A stretch of 64,000 nucleotides of DNA. Origin: Apostichopus japonicus (Eukaryota; Echinodermata; Holothuroidea; Aspidochirotida; Stichopodidae). The notes under the pieces are model-generated. The model had not been told where the DNA came from and ran no database searches. It was given only the letters and a program-made list of their open reading frames with translations. Below, in pieces: positions 1 through 14,110 of this stretch (the stretch's first letter is position 1; each line of letters begins with the position of its first letter). The stretch covers positions 13,079,001-13,143,000 of the forward strand of contig NC_092566.1 in assembly GCF_037975245.1 (NCBI RefSeq), given 5' to 3'. A program made the translations under genes and the position numbers.

Positions 1-936
<936 letters not shown>

Positions 937-2685
937 AGATACGAGCATACCCCCACCTAGCCAGATAGTTATCACAGCTAGAAATAAAGTGTTCACTCAA
1001 CAACAAAAATAGTTAGGAGAGGGCGGTAGAATTCAATGGAAACGTGACCTTTTTCATCCATGCCTGCTCTGAGAGAATGTTAAGATTTCAATCTTAATAT
1101 TTATGACTCCTCCAAGCCAAGCACTCTCTATGTATTTGTCTTCACTGTAGTATAGCAAATATCAATCAACAAAGATAATGATGTTCATGCTTGAATGAAT
1201 GTTTTGTTGTACGTGAAATTACAGTGTAAGAGGTTTTCCTTTCAATCGAAGGAGATCCCTTAAGGGATTTATCAATACTTATCAATAATACTACGTGAAT
1301 GTACGAGATAGCCAGCTACCTGGCCTGGATTAAACAAAGTACCTTCGTTGCGATACAGTTACAATATATATTCGTATTAGCATAAAATAACGACACGACA
1401 TAAGTTGAAACTACAATCGAAGAAGACCCCTGAAGCGAACGATGAATATTTATAATTAACCTCCATAGCAAGGTTAATGATAGGATCTTCCATATTTCCT
1501 AATGTGGCTACGAACTTGATTCTTCAGACAAAATAAATTCATTTGTACCACAGCCTGAGGGTGGAAAAGCAAAACGTTATTTACTCGAAACAATCCTCAT
1601 GTTTCATTCCATTGGTCATAATCTCCCAACCCAGTCGCTCCCGTCAAATAACGTCTTGGCAAACCCTACGGCGAGAACTTGATTAAATTTTCTGCCGGGC
1701 GTTGTGTTTTTTTGGTTCATTGGCTTCCTTTTCCACATTTCTCAATTACATTAGTTCTAATAACTAGCAGGTATCGTTCCGATGTGTACGTGTGAATGAC
1801 ACAGTTGCACAGAGAAAGTTCTTTCAACTAAATTTATCAGATATAAAGATAAACGTCTGAACCTTAACTGAATTTTATTTGGACAATTCTGTTAGCTATT
1901 TAGTATTTTGCCCATTTAATCTTAGTGCTGTCGTTATCCTGAGACTCTAAATAACTTATTATTGTCAATGGTCACTGTCACTGGTCTCCTGTTTGATTAC
2001 CAGAAAGAAAAGTATTTATCTATCAACACTACAAATGAAGGGTAACTGATAGAGTTTTGAATATTCATGGAGAATGTGTATGACATGATCCTCCTGCTAC
2101 TATATGCAAATGTCATGAGAATATCCGCCACGAAAAGTGTAAGATATTCTACAAACGCAATTGAAATGTTACTTTGCTTGATTCATTGTCATATATAAAC
2201 GTCTGGTAGATCCAACTCAATATAGGTTAATATAGGAATCTTCATATAGGAAAGTTTGGGACTCAGCCTGTTAAATGCTATTAAATAATTACTCGATGAC
2301 TCATTTATCCATAAATTGATTTAGTTTTGAGATGTTTTAGCAAAGAGAACGGAATGATGTAATGTTACAAGAGCTACACAGTCTTTATCGCTGGTATAAT
2401 CAACCCTCGATTAATCAGTCGAGACTTTCAAGTATGCAAAAGATACTTTCATAGCCGTTACTAAGGAACAAAAATGCTAGCTGATAACTCAGAAACGCTT
2501 GTATATGTAGCAATAGCATCTGTTTGCGTTTCAGCAATACCGATTGAAATAAGCTAGATATAATATTACTTCAATACTATTATAAAATCTGCTATGATAT
2601 GTGTGCAGATTAAAGTATATTGTTTAGAAGAAGAAAAAACAACGTAGCTCTGTAAATTAAACATCTGCTATGACATTAGTGCAAG
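937..2685. other. AT-rich stretch, nothing recognised
   Basis: No open frame of 60 codons or more on either strand, no tandem repeat and no RNA gene seen. Confidence 0.6.
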
Positions 2686-2812
2686 GACGTCAGTCGGGGA
2701 GGGGCCGGGGAACACGTCCCTCACTTTCTGAAGGGTGGGAACACAATATGAAATGTCCCCCCCCCCCCAGGTTAGGGACTGACTCGTGTAGTCGCTATGC
2801 CTATCAGGCTCA
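2686..2812. mobile_element. GC/C-tract-rich fragment, possible transposon remnant
   Basis: A GC-rich island in AT-rich surroundings, with a G-rich left part and an 11-base-class C run at about 2758-2768. A short inverted match GTCAGTC (about 2691-2697) and GACTGAC (about 2787-2793) could be decayed terminal repeats. No convincing target duplication was found. C-tract-rich ends of this kind are common in non-autonomous DNA transposons of aquatic invertebrates, but family assignment is not possible. Confidence 0.3.
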
Positions 2813-3868
2813 TAATGACTCGTGTATCTCATAAAGTGAGCTCAAACATTGTGTTATTAGATTAGTAATTATTAATGTTTTATTCTCATCTGCTCACATT
2901 GAACCCCCGACGAAAAATAGAACATTCCACTGGATTGAAATAAGAATTACATATTTCATTTATAGCGTAATTAAATAAGGAACCGCGCCCATACACCACT
3001 GAGGATATCTGCTAAGCCACCAGATAATGAAAACCAATAGCATTCACTAATCCTAGTTCCAGTATATATATATTTTTTATAGTATGTTCTATTATCACAT
3101 ACAAGCAATATAACAGTATATAATTTATACTATGCATTCAGGTTGGTTAGCAATGACACCCATCATAGTTTTTAAGTGTTTTTGAGATAATTATATATTT
3201 CACAAGAGTTTTGAGACAAATACATTATGGTGCTAAGCCTGGGTGGTAAACTGCTAGTCATGTTGCTGTTATAACTATGATACACATTATACCTCAAATT
3301 CTATATTAGTAGATGTGTACATATGTTCACAAAATGTTTTATTTGTGATTAAGTTAACTAATGCCAAGTACAGGGCCGTAGCTCGCAATCAGGGACAGCT
3401 GTCCGCATGAGATTTCCATGTCCTGAATGAAAGTATAGGCATACGATAATTTGAACGCCTATAGACAGTATACGTTATTTCAGTTAGTTCTAGCGAAATG
3501 TCTAGAACATTTATTTAGATTCCATCAGTCGATATAGTGTGCAAACCTCAATATTCTAGGCACGTATTGTAGGAATAGCGTTCAAAAAGGACACAAGAGA
3601 TCGCGGGTGCGAAGACCGTGCGTTTGGTTTGGTTAGAATAACAATAAACGGAGAGCTCCTTGGAATTAACAATGCGTGAACAGTGTAGCAGTCTAATGTG
3701 AAGCTGCGGTTCATAAATATATTTATTACATCGATATGTTGTATATAGGCGCATCCAACCCCCCCCCCCTCCCCGTGGTTGCCTTTTCGTTTTTTTCTAA
3801 GTGTAAATTTCTAAAACATGAGATCTCAAAATGTTTAAAATGTTTAGATGCAACTTACAAGGCCTATA
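2813..3868. other. AT-rich stretch with an isolated transposon-like terminus
   Basis: Mostly featureless. At 3373-3384 the word CAGGGCCGTAGC resembles the terminal motif of a dispersed DNA transposon family, but no inverted partner was found nearby. A C-rich tract lies at 3760-3774. The 68-codon minus-strand open frame at 3548-3754 shows no recognisable domain. Confidence 0.45.
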
Positions 3869-3906
3869 TGCAGGCGTCACACTGTCGCGAAGTTGACACC
3901 AGATGG
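3869..3906 (+). repeat. left terminal inverted repeat of the 1.1-kb element
   Basis: Begins TGCAGGCGTCACACTG and matches the reverse complement of 4949-4986 with three mismatches. Confidence 0.8.
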
Positions 3907-4948
3907 CCATACGAATATGGAATTTTGAATTTCGCACGAAGATGGTCCCGAACTTGGTCAACAGCCAATCAACAGCCGAAGCAAGTACGATGCCTACAGA
4001 AGGTCACACGATGGCACCCGAACCACACACGAAGGCAACACGAAGATGTGCATTTCTATTTAAGTAGTTTACCCGCAGGACACACGAATGCCACACGAAG
4101 GCCACACGATGGCTACACGACGACGTATTGATAAGTACATTGTCGAATGCTAGAAAGGCAAATAGCAAGAAATGACAAAGTGAAATCAAATAATGCTTTG
4201 TTATTGTAAGAGGAGGTGCTGGGCCTGTAAGAAGTGCTCATCATGTTCTCTCGAGGTACATCAAAAGAAGCACTGCTGCTGCTTTCTTTTTCCTGGTTGT
4301 CTCATCACCAAAGTATGCCATTCTGCAGGAACTGAATTGTGGTTAGTTGTGATTGTGATTGTAGCTTTGGGAGTTACACACGCCTCTACTCTGTAGAGTT
4401 GCTTAGGACTGTCTGTGGAAGATTCTTTGAGGCTGGCCTTTATATGTCCACGTTACCATGACACATGGGAAACGCTTGAGTTTCACAAATTCGGCTGTCT
4501 TCGCCGACACCGTGGTCCCATCTCGATGTCATCGTATTATAATACGATGGTTACTCGACGGCATTGCGAGGGCTTCACGTATTCGTGTTACCTTCATAAG
4601 ACAATCGGGCAGCTTCTTGTTTCCTTCGTATTGTCTTCGTGAGGCGAAAATGCCCGATGGCACCGATGATCACACGAAGTAAAAAAGAAGATGACACGAT
4701 TTGATAAGATGCCCTCACGATGGCCTTACGAAGGGCAAAATGGACACACGAATTCAACACGAAAATGAACCTTCGCAAGGTCTTCGGGCAATTTTTTGGC
4801 ATGCCAAAGATTTTGCCACCACTCAAGAAGTTGCTGCCGGAGCCTGAAAAACTCCACCGGCGGTCATACGATGGCTTAAGATGCCCTCACGAATGGCCCG
4901 ATGTTTTTACGATCAGAGCCGAATTTGAACATTTTCTTTATCGTGTGT

Positions 4949-4986
4949 CCATCTGATGTCAACTTCGGGACAGTGTGACGCCAGCA
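4949..4986 (-). repeat. right terminal inverted repeat of the 1.1-kb element
   Basis: Ends CAGTGTGACGCCAGCA, the inverted partner of 3869-3906. Confidence 0.8.
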
Positions 4987-7239
4987 ATAGGAAGTGCCAT
5001 TTCTGGTAATCTGGGAAGCATTTCAATTACATTAATCATGATAAAGGACCTAAGTTACATCCGGGTGTTAAGTACATAAGTCTTTCTTAATTGATGTCAG
5101 ATTATGTGACTTTTGTTAAAATATAATTATGACTGACAAATCAATTCAGGGATAAAACAGACCAAACATATTTCTAGATTTGAGTCCGCCCAGACCCCGC
5201 CGGAGCTTCGCACACTCCTTCAGTTGTATCCATGTTCAGACGTTAACCCCCCGCCCACCCACCCCCCCCCCTTTTTTTTTGCAATTGGGATTGACGCCCC
5301 TGCATTAATGTATCACTTTCGTAACGTGTATTTACCGCCAACAACGAACTTGGCTTAAATATGATTTGGCTAAAATAGAAAGTTCTTTTTTTCTTAATTG
5401 AGTTTGGTTGCTATACTTCACATCAATAACAGGTGTTGTTGAAACTGCAGCTGCTTCATATATGAAATATATTTCAAAGACCCTGCGATTAACGGCATAC
5501 AGTTTCTGATGTGCGTAAAACATGAGTTTGAGGGCATTTTATTATGATACGTAATACTAATAATTAACCATTCGAAAATATCAGTTAAAGTTTCGTCCTA
5601 AGTTAAGTTTCCTTGTATCTCAAATATAGAATAAGCTCATCGATTGATTTAAAAACCAATCACTATAGATTGATATTATTTATACTATACCAAGTCATCA
5701 TCTCATGACATTTAACGTTCTATATGATACTATTGCCAACATCTCTACTCTTCAGATTGTTCTTACAACATATTTGTTAATCGCAGAAAAAAAAACGTTT
5801 CTTCGAAAGATAAGAACTGCTTGTCATTTCACACTTTTCAATTTAGTAGAAAGAACTAAGGGATGAGGGAAAAGAGAGCCAGGCAATGGTTTAATTTGTG
5901 AAATATTACACCAAAGAAAATATCTCATAGGATCCATCAAGCTCTAATGAAAGTAATTTGAGTCCACATCGGAAAAGAGTTTTGCCTAGTACAAGAAATT
6001 GCGGACATTATTGGAAACTTTGCCATGCTATCATTAAATGAATGACTGTCCCAATTTTCAAAGCTAGGTTAAATCTATAATGTTTTCAGTTCCTGAAGAT
6101 TCGTTGAGATAGGCTGACAATTAGCGGTCATAAGAAGCACGTAAGGCACATGTAAACCAACTGGCCAATTAACCAGCTTCTGTTACACCATAACAATATA
6201 GATTAATAGTCAATTAATATTACTGAATATAGAGTTTTTAAATCTATTAATATTTATGGACGATAATGTTGATTGAGTTAACTATCCATTCTAAACATTA
6301 GGCCTAATCCTGTTACTCCAACAGGATTTCGGGAATTCCAATTAGGCAAATACGCTTACAAACGGTGCAGAATATTCGTTCATTACATAACATCACATCT
6401 AAAGATGATGAATACAGGGTTAAAATAAAACAACTTAATATGTTTCTTCGGGAATTTCACCGGAATTGCATTCGATTTTCAGACTTTCGTCGTCGATAAT
6501 CTGTTATTAATAACATTTAAAACAGCCCAAATGGAAATTAAATACTGGTGTTATTGGTACAAGATTGACGGCATCTCTCTGGATTCATGAAATATCGAGG
6601 TAACTCGTTTTTAAAGTAACGTATGTTGATATTACCTGGCCCAGAGCTGTGGATAAAGTCTGTCTTGACCGGAGATGGTACGAGATAAACTCTGCCTTGA
6701 CCTGAGCTGATACGAAGAACCGCACATGCGTAGTTGGGTTCATAAAACGGTGTCTTCAATTTGCATTTCGACTCACTTACAAAATGTTAAGAAAGAAAAT
6801 AACAATTTCTATTATTCATGAACACTTTTAAAACTTCGATGGATTACTCAAATAGAAAAACCTGTTAGATTGGTACAGGTTATTGACAAGCCTGAATCAA
6901 TATCTCATTTGTTTGACCTCTTTGCCCGAAGGACAAACTCTATTCGAGGAACTGGACTTCATCAATTGATAAACGTGTAACATCTCCTCACGTTCGTCAA
7001 GTACCTCATCGAATAGGAACACGCTTTGGCACCCGGAGGGCTTCCATCTACAGCCTCTTCCTCATCCTTCTTCCTGATATCTTCATAAACCTCACACTTG
7101 ATTTGTTTATTCGGATATTGTGTGCATCTCGTCTTCAAAGTACAAAGTATTCATATTTTGGTTGAACATTTCATAAGGTTTTCTAAATATGATATCATAT
7201 AGATTACTGTCATTGATGTTAATTTTGCCAAATAAAGTA
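4987..7239. other. AT-rich stretch with one C-rich transposon-like end
   Basis: A C/T-rich tract at about 5240-5280 followed by GGGATTGACGCCCCTG (about 5286-5301) looks like the end of a dispersed C-tract element; its other end was not identified. Otherwise nothing was recognised. Short open frames at 5332-5523 and 6538-6759 (minus) have no recognisable domain. Confidence 0.45.
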
Positions 7240-7545
7240 AATGTTTGATAGCTGGCAAGTTGGCCATGTGAAAAGGAGCAGTCTCAGTAAATCTATAGTA
7301 AGATGTGAATCTGGTACGTCACTTCAACGAATTTTGGGCTATGCTATGAGTTTTCATACAACTCTAGTCGTATGATAAGTCAAGTACGTGCGTCACGTAC
7401 AGAATTTGGGATATGATGTAATTTTTTATGTATAAACTAACAAGTGAAGCAAGTACATCCTGATCCTCCAACTAATTCAGGCTGTGATAAAACTTTCATA
7501 TACGCGAATTTAAAGGGAAGCGGGTACGTCACTTTTTTCTGGGCT
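7240..7545. repeat. diverged short repeat with ACGTCAC words
   Basis: Three loosely similar segments share a GTACGTCAC or GTGCGTCAC word (about 7316, 7390, 7525); the first two are followed by a shared AATTTTGGG/AATTTGGG word and the third only by a similar stretch ending in GGGCT. This looks like an old, diverged tandem duplication. ACGTCA is also the half-site of cAMP-response elements, but no function can be claimed. Confidence 0.3.
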
Positions 7546-7560
7546 CACTGATTGACAGAA

Positions 7561-10500
7561 GAACTAGTGACATACACCACATTTAATATCAGTTCTGCTA
7601 CTTCTTAAATCAGGTAATATGGCACATGATTTATTATGCTGAATTCAATGGCTTGAATCTCATCTTAGCAGATCTTTCTTTGTAATTTCTTATGTTGATT
7701 GCATGTTTGTTTAACTGTTCTTATCATTTTATGTACGATTGGTTTATTCATTATCCTGCAAAGTATAGGACTGTCCAATAAACTTACGAACTTCACTCCG
7801 CAAAATTCAGAATGGGAAATAGAAAGAGATAGAATTAAAGTGAAATGATATTCTATATTTAAAGGATACTGAAGCTTGCTATATATCATGCTATGTCGTA
7901 CCTGTTAGAGTATTGAGAGTTTATCCTATGATTCTTCCACACTGTAAGCACATTGAGTCATTTTCCAGAAGTTCAGCTGGTCAAGGTTATATTTCAGCAA
8001 TCATGAGAAAGTTTTAAGTATCTGACTCCCTTCAGTCAGTGATCGTAGTGGATTAGGTATGTTACGTTACAGCTCACATATCGTAAATCGAATATATTAT
8101 GACATGTAAAAAACTTCCACTGTTATCCTGACCGCCCTCGCGATATGGAAATTTCGTAGCTAATGGCAACGAAACAACTCCTTACTCGGTCTCAACGTCA
8201 CCGTACAACAAATGCAAACGGTCCTTCCTCGCCTATTTGATATTAATTTCATCCTTGCATACATTCGTCACGTGGTCACGTCAAGGTCTTATTTTGTTGC
8301 TGAAGGCAACGCACTCTCAAAATATAGCTGCGATGATCGAATTCAAAAACTAGGACGCGAGCAGTATTTGGGGCAATGAGAGTGGGGCCAGAGAGCGTAT
8401 TAATCACCCTTGCAAAATTGAAATGTTTCCTTGTCGGTAGTTAATACTAATGTAAAAATTAATGTTGACGGTTACTATACCACTTATATTATTCCAGTGA
8501 AAAGATGGCAACTTTCGAACCACGCGTGGCGTTATTTAACAAATGGAAAACCTTTCTTACCGATCTTTTCATTTGAATTTATTACTCCCTCAAAAAGAGA
8601 GAGTCATAAATGAGCTTAAAACCCACTGCTCATTATGACGCCCGTTCTATGTCAAATTAGTTCGGACGGCGGAATAACTTGTTACATTATACTGTGCGGC
8701 GACGCAGGGATTGACGCAGCGTTAAAACGGACTTAAGCAGCGACTAAATAAGTTAAACAAAGATTATGATTTCGTGAGTAACCACGGCTTAATATTGTGC
8801 ACAAAATGGCGCTCCAAAAATCAACTTTTGGTTCTTTCTCTCGTCTATGCAATTTTCAGTATAGTCAGTTTTAACACTGAAAATGTATTTCAATAAAGTT
8901 TTAGTAACCGATCAGTTGAATGCTATCGTGTCCCAAACTTACCACAATATACTATATTAACAATCCTTTGTTGAATGTATAACAATGAGAATATGGCCAT
9001 CCTCTACAAGTAAGACTTTCTCGAAAAATGCAGTATCGGACACGCAGCTAGCTAGATTTGGGCACAGTGAACAGATAGGCAAAGAGAAGGACGGTGGGGA
9101 GGTATTACGTAATCTATCGAGAAATGTAGAAAGTTAAGAGGGAGAAATGACTCTGTTGAAGAGAAATAAACATTACAACTGGTAACTGAATAACTCGAGA
9201 ATGTATAAATAATACTGTTACCTTATAGAGGACTGCTTACTGTTGTTCATGTGATGAACCATTCATGATGTGGTATATGTATCACATACCCACAGTGTTG
9301 CACAGACTGCAACAAGTTTTCGCTTACATTGAGTTTCTTTAAATCTAAATCCGGAGGGACAGAAGGATAAGGAAGTTCTTTTTTCTTTAACTTATCCAAT
9401 TTAAGAAGGGGTTTATTTTAATTTTGTTTCTCTTAAGTTTAGAACACTTCAAAGTATAGGCCTATCCCGCACATGGTCCTACTTTTTGCCTCACGTTAGT
9501 TAGCTGGCTCATTTTGTTTTAACCAATTTTAAAATGTCAGGAAGCATTTGTTTGAAGAGTAAATAAATTCCAAGAGTATTCCGTCGACGCTTACAACCTC
9601 CGGAGTAAAACGTGCACTCGACTGTATGAGGACTTATAAACAGGCTTGAAGCGCCCATGGCAAGATAGGCTTAAATGCACTTCTCGCAGGCGAAATAACA
9701 AGTCTACCACTCCGTGGTATTTCTAATGAATTTCAGCGTGTGAATTTTATGATTATTCCCTTAAGGGAGAAAAGAAAAAATACAGGGTTGCACAATCACG
9801 GTTCTGTATCCGTGCCTTGAATTATTTCAGCAAGTTAAACAACTTATATCATACTGGTTGGTCTAGATTTGAGGGAAAGAATCTTCCAGACTACGACGAA
9901 TCATCTATGACATTTTAGTTGTGCTTCGCACTTCCCGAGCTAATTACCAAAATTAACGCCGACCTACGAGTTCCTACACACTTATCAAAACCCACTATGG
10001 AACTAGTCGATCCGGAATAAATCACTTTTCGTTATGCATGGTATTTTATAGGCGTATTGTGATAAGAGGCTGTCTGGGTTTAAAGGTGACCTATCCCCAT
10101 AGTACATTACTGAATTTAACATAAGTTACTAGAAGAATCACTACGAAAGCACGACGTCTTACAAGTTCACGACCTATTGCCTTCAATTCTGTATTGTTCT
10201 TGTAGACTACACACTGGTTTGGATTGGAAACGAACCGTACTTTCGTAGGCTCGGCTGTCGATGTTTTCAATTCCATATATTGGTAATTAGTTTTCCTGGA
10301 CTCAACATGTGGTTGTCAAATGCTCTTTTTTGTTTGAATTATTATAATTTAAGGTTCCTACTGGCTTATAATGTGCTCATATACCACTCACGTTCCTTCG
10401 CATATCGCCACAGATTTGAACTCGTGCAGTGCTTAGCAAAACATTACTACCTTGCACACGTATGTATCATCTATGCATCGCCAAAAATATCTCATTTAAT

Positions 10501-10805
10501 TATGCCAAGGTTAGGATTATCTTGCTGGGGCCACAGGCCAAACATAAATGTAGGACCCTATTTGGCTGAACGAAAATCAAGCCAGAAGTTATGTTTACTT
10601 GTATTGCAGATACAATGTTAGTATATGTGTATATACTATGTATGTTAGGTGACATGGTGCTTAAAATCACATTTATAGCCTTTTTTTTATATTTATAGCC
10701 GATTGATGTCAAATTTGTAAAACACTGGAATAGGGAAGCACTATGAAACGCCAACAAGAAAATCGTTTATTGAAAGGTATTCGGTGAATAATTTTTAAAA
10801 CTCGA
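7561..10805. other. unique sequence, no gene recognised
   Basis: The part at about 8100-8420 is richer in GC than its surroundings and contains GTCACGTGGTCACGT (about 8268-8282), with an E-box CACGTG. A 25-codon frame opens at 8163. None of this is enough to call a gene or a promoter. Frames at 7665-7889, 8431-8613, 10091-10276 and 10280-10621 lack recognisable domains. Confidence 0.5.
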
Positions 10806-10809
10806 CATT

Positions 10810-10889
10810 TCTCCTTAAATTCGTTTGCCTCCTAAGATTGTGGAAACATGAGCCCGCGCCTATTTGACCTAGTGGAAAATCCGGCCCTG
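10810..10889 (-). mobile_element. one end of a CAGGGCCGGA-type DNA transposon
   Basis: Read on the minus strand the segment starts CAGGGCCGGATTTTCCACTA at 10889 and continues into a stretch with AGGTCAAATAGGCGCGGGC. CAGGGCCGGATTT is a terminal motif I recall from widespread non-autonomous hAT-like elements. No opposite terminus was found within the preceding few hundred bases, so this copy seems truncated or strongly diverged. Confidence 0.5.
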
Positions 10890-12181
10890 CGTATGCTCAT
10901 AAAGGGACCAATCTGTTTGTCTATAAACAATATCTTCATGACTGTAATCATGAATAAACGCCAGATTCTATTATACTCATACTCGGTCTCCTATATACCA
11001 GGTGTTTGCAGTCTATTAAAGCTAATGAAAGGTAAATGACCCCACCAACATTATCATTTATAATGGATCGCAATCAACTTGATAATTGCATTAGTAAAAC
11101 TACTACCCGGCAAATTATATGATTTTACTAAGCCTTCTTACGTATGGCACGTATTGGTATTCATAAAACATTACCAAACACTTCACGAAAGGCTTAGAAC
11201 AGGCAAATCTTCTCTCAGTATGTATTTTTGGTTTCTTAAGTAAGGACCCCTCGTGTGTGTTTTGCTGCAATACTCAGGAGTAAAGAGGCAGGACTTTCAG
11301 CGATCGTTTCAAGCAACGAGCACATTATTGTTCATTTTGCATATGGAATGCAATTAAACACAGCACCAGTAAAGCATAAATTCGATTACCACTGATCACT
11401 ATAAAATTCAGAAAAATGCATCCATAATTAATGACGCGTGGAGACAATAAATCTATTGGATTCAGTAGATTCCTTCACACTTTTGCTAGCCCTTAGAAGA
11501 TGCGTTTGAATATAGCAAATACTGATTGCAGTGCCCTTTTTTAAATTAAAACGATTCATTTTAATGGTTTTACTAGTATACCAGTTAAATGCTGTGCCAA
11601 GCCTATATACTTAATAACGGTTTGAAATTCGTAGACAGACACACAGATATTGAGCTGACAAGCCAATGTTGTAATTAAGATATGCTTGCTGACGTATAGA
11701 TATGTATTGGCGGTTGTAAACAACTCGCAGACAAGGTGAGATAGAAAGCAAACTCGAATTTTGTAATTCATTGATATAACCAAATTAATTAATTTACAGG
11801 CAGACTTTTTGGCACAACGGATATTAAAGGGATTCTTACTGTAGTAATAAACTCGTGGTCATTAAGAGATGAATTGGAAAAAAGTCCCAAACATTTATGA
11901 CAACTATACTGTTGTATGTGCTAAACTTGCAAGAAAACATTAGCAAGTACTCTACGATAACAAATGTGGGTATTTTAGATGTAGGAAACCGATATGTCGC
12001 AAAATATAAAATCCTTGTGGCGTAATCGGCAGTACAGCTTCTATAATATATTTTTGTTCTCCTTTCTCTACATAATAGAGAGGTTGCTCTATTTTCTGTA
12101 TTAATATTTTGTGTTATAAGTTACACAAAAACTGTTTATCATATTAAGCATAATCAACGCGATACTTATTAAATCGGCAGG
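10890..12181. other. AT-rich stretch, nothing recognised
   Basis: Short open frames only (10848-11039 plus, 11556-11783 minus), none with a recognisable domain. No repeats seen. Confidence 0.6.
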
Positions 12182-12760
12182 CATGTTGCCATATACACGC
12201 ATCATGTTTCCATACACGCATCATGTTTCCATACACACATCATGTTTCCATACACGCATCATGTTGCCATACACGCATCATGTTGCCATACACGCATTAT
12301 ATTGCCATACACGCATTATGTTGCCATACACGCATTATGTTTCCATACACGCATTATGTTGCCATACACGCATCATGTTGCAATACACGCATTATGTTGC
12401 CATACACGCATTATGTTGCCATACACGCGTCATGTTGCAATACACGCATCATGCACACGCATCATGTTGCCATACACGCATCATGTTGCCATATACACGC
12501 ATCATGTTTCCATACACGCATCATGTTTCCATACACACATCATGTTTCCATACACGCATCATGTTGCCATACACGCATCATGTTGCCATACACGCATTAT
12601 ATTGCCATACACGCATTATGTTGCCATACACGCATTATGTTTCCATACACGCATTATGTTGCCATACATGCATTATGTTGCCATACACGCATCATGTTGC
12701 CATACACGCATCATGTTGCCATGCACGCATCATGTTGCCATACAAGCATTATGTTGGTGC
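12182..12760. repeat. 19-bp minisatellite with a 300-bp higher-order duplication
   Basis: About 30 copies of a unit close to CATGTTGCCATACACGCAT. Variants include TTTCC for TTGCC and ATTAT for ATCAT. The block starting at 12182 recurs exactly 300 bp later and stays nearly identical to about 12668, so the array grew by duplication of a many-unit block. Because 19 is not a multiple of 3 and the unit has no plus-strand stop, three overlapping frames of 186-232 codons stay open (His/Cys/Ile/Met-rich). They are best explained by the repeat rather than by a gene. Confidence 0.95.
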
Positions 12761-14110
12761 ACATACTGTACTTTACTGTCTGATAAGTGTGCATCAAGAT
12801 AACGTTCTTTGGACAATTTCTGCGAAAAGGAGAATTATTTCACAGCTGGATATTAAAGTCTGTATTATGAAAGTCGTGTAGGCCTATAAAAGAAACTCAT
12901 ACATTAAAAGTCAATCCAATAAAAAATATTGTCTGAGACTGAAGTAATGGTGGTCCGTACCCAGTGGTGTGTCTGTCTTGTGAGTATTCATGTGATACAA
13001 CCGACTTTATTGGTTTTCCCTAAAAAACAATTGAAAGAAATAACTGCCGCAAAACGAGGCAAATGATGCCTAAAAGGAACATCAAACTTATGAAACGAGT
13101 CTAATACTAAAGTTGTTTTAGGCTATTTAGGCGAAGAAAAAGTCGTATCAGGCTAAAAATTTGATCCGTTTGCTGACGTAGGTTTGGCGACGCCGTCTAC
13201 TATTGCCGATTGCATTGGGTATAGCGTCGCCAATTTTATTGAGAAGACAATACTGGTAAGCGTCCATTAAACCCAGAGCCGTTCGTTTCACGTGACACAG
13301 GACAATTGATGGAAGAAGCTTAAAAAGTTGTTATTTTTGTCCGATGAAATAGATTATGGTTGACATTTCTGACGATGAATCACTTTATGACTTATAACGC
13401 GACCCACATGTATACTTTGCATTGTCTGGATTGGTAAGTCTGAACTCGTTTGGCGACTTGCTTGTTGAAATATTAACATGGCGCTCCATAGTATCGATAA
13501 AAGTTGTAATTTAATGTTAATTCCCATAATAATATCAAGCTGCAGAAGTATAACGCGCAATACACAGCAATTCACAACTTGTAGGTGGGTGGGGTGTGGC
13601 GGGGGGGGGCGTACCAGAGATTGTTTGATTTACTAATTGTTGAAGAAATCCGAACAATATGAGAGAAATATCCCAACTGAGTAACCCTGGGACACATTGA
13701 GTCATGGTAATATGTTTACATAATCTAGTAACAAACTGTTATAGGAGAAATAACTTTATTCCATTCTATTCCAAGTTACTTCAGTCACTGACGTAGGCGC
13801 ATCATCAAATTCATTGTGGTAAAAAATCCGTTATGTTTACTACACCCATAGTTGTTCCAGCATCAGTACGTTATAAGAAGGATAAAGTAATAGAAATCTA
13901 TCACATCTAACAAGCAGTTAAACTAATCTACTGTATAGATGTAATTTGCTTCACTTAACCACGCAAGGAGTTATCTACTAGGCGAGTTGCGGCTTCTGAT
14001 TGTTCAGTTGTGAACACTATCTATGATGTTCATATTTACAGGTTGTCATGGACTACATAATGCTACATAATAATCACGATTGACCCTCCCCTCCATATCT
14101 CCCCTAGGAC
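12761..14110. other. unique sequence with one small hairpin
   Basis: A perfect 10-bp inverted repeat, TTGGCGACGC (13184-13193) and GCGTCGCCAA (13224-13233), surrounds a 30-base loop. A G-rich run lies at about 13586-13610. The 73-codon minus frame at 13354-13575 has no recognisable domain. Confidence 0.5.

Larger units (their letters stand above)
3869..4986. mobile_element. 1.1-kb terminal-inverted-repeat element rich in CACGA motifs
   Basis: Near-identical inverted repeats of 38 bp (3869-3906 and 4949-4986, 35 of 38 matching) bound a 1118-bp segment. The trinucleotide ATA flanks both ends directly (3866-3868 and 4987-4989), a possible 3-bp target duplication. The interior is filled with scattered C/T-ACGA words (about 17 on the plus strand by eye, such as CACACGAAGG and CACACGATGG). 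Some lie in the opposite orientation near the middle, and there is an 18-bp perfect palindrome at 4531-4548. Several short overlapping open frames lie inside (for example 4193-4396, 4415-4642, 4720-4956); none resembles a transposase and they overlap in different frames. The reading is a non-autonomous DNA transposon or foldback-type element. A 3-bp duplication fits PIF/Harbinger-like elements, but superfamily assignment is inference. Confidence 0.7.

Noticed and set aside
8163-8240. 25-codon frame MATKQLLTRSQ in GC-richer DNA
   Set aside because: Too short and without splice support or homology.
12183-12881. 232-codon frame and two 186-codon frames
   Set aside because: All arise from the stop-free 19-bp repeat in three phases; only the last few dozen codons of the longest leave the array.
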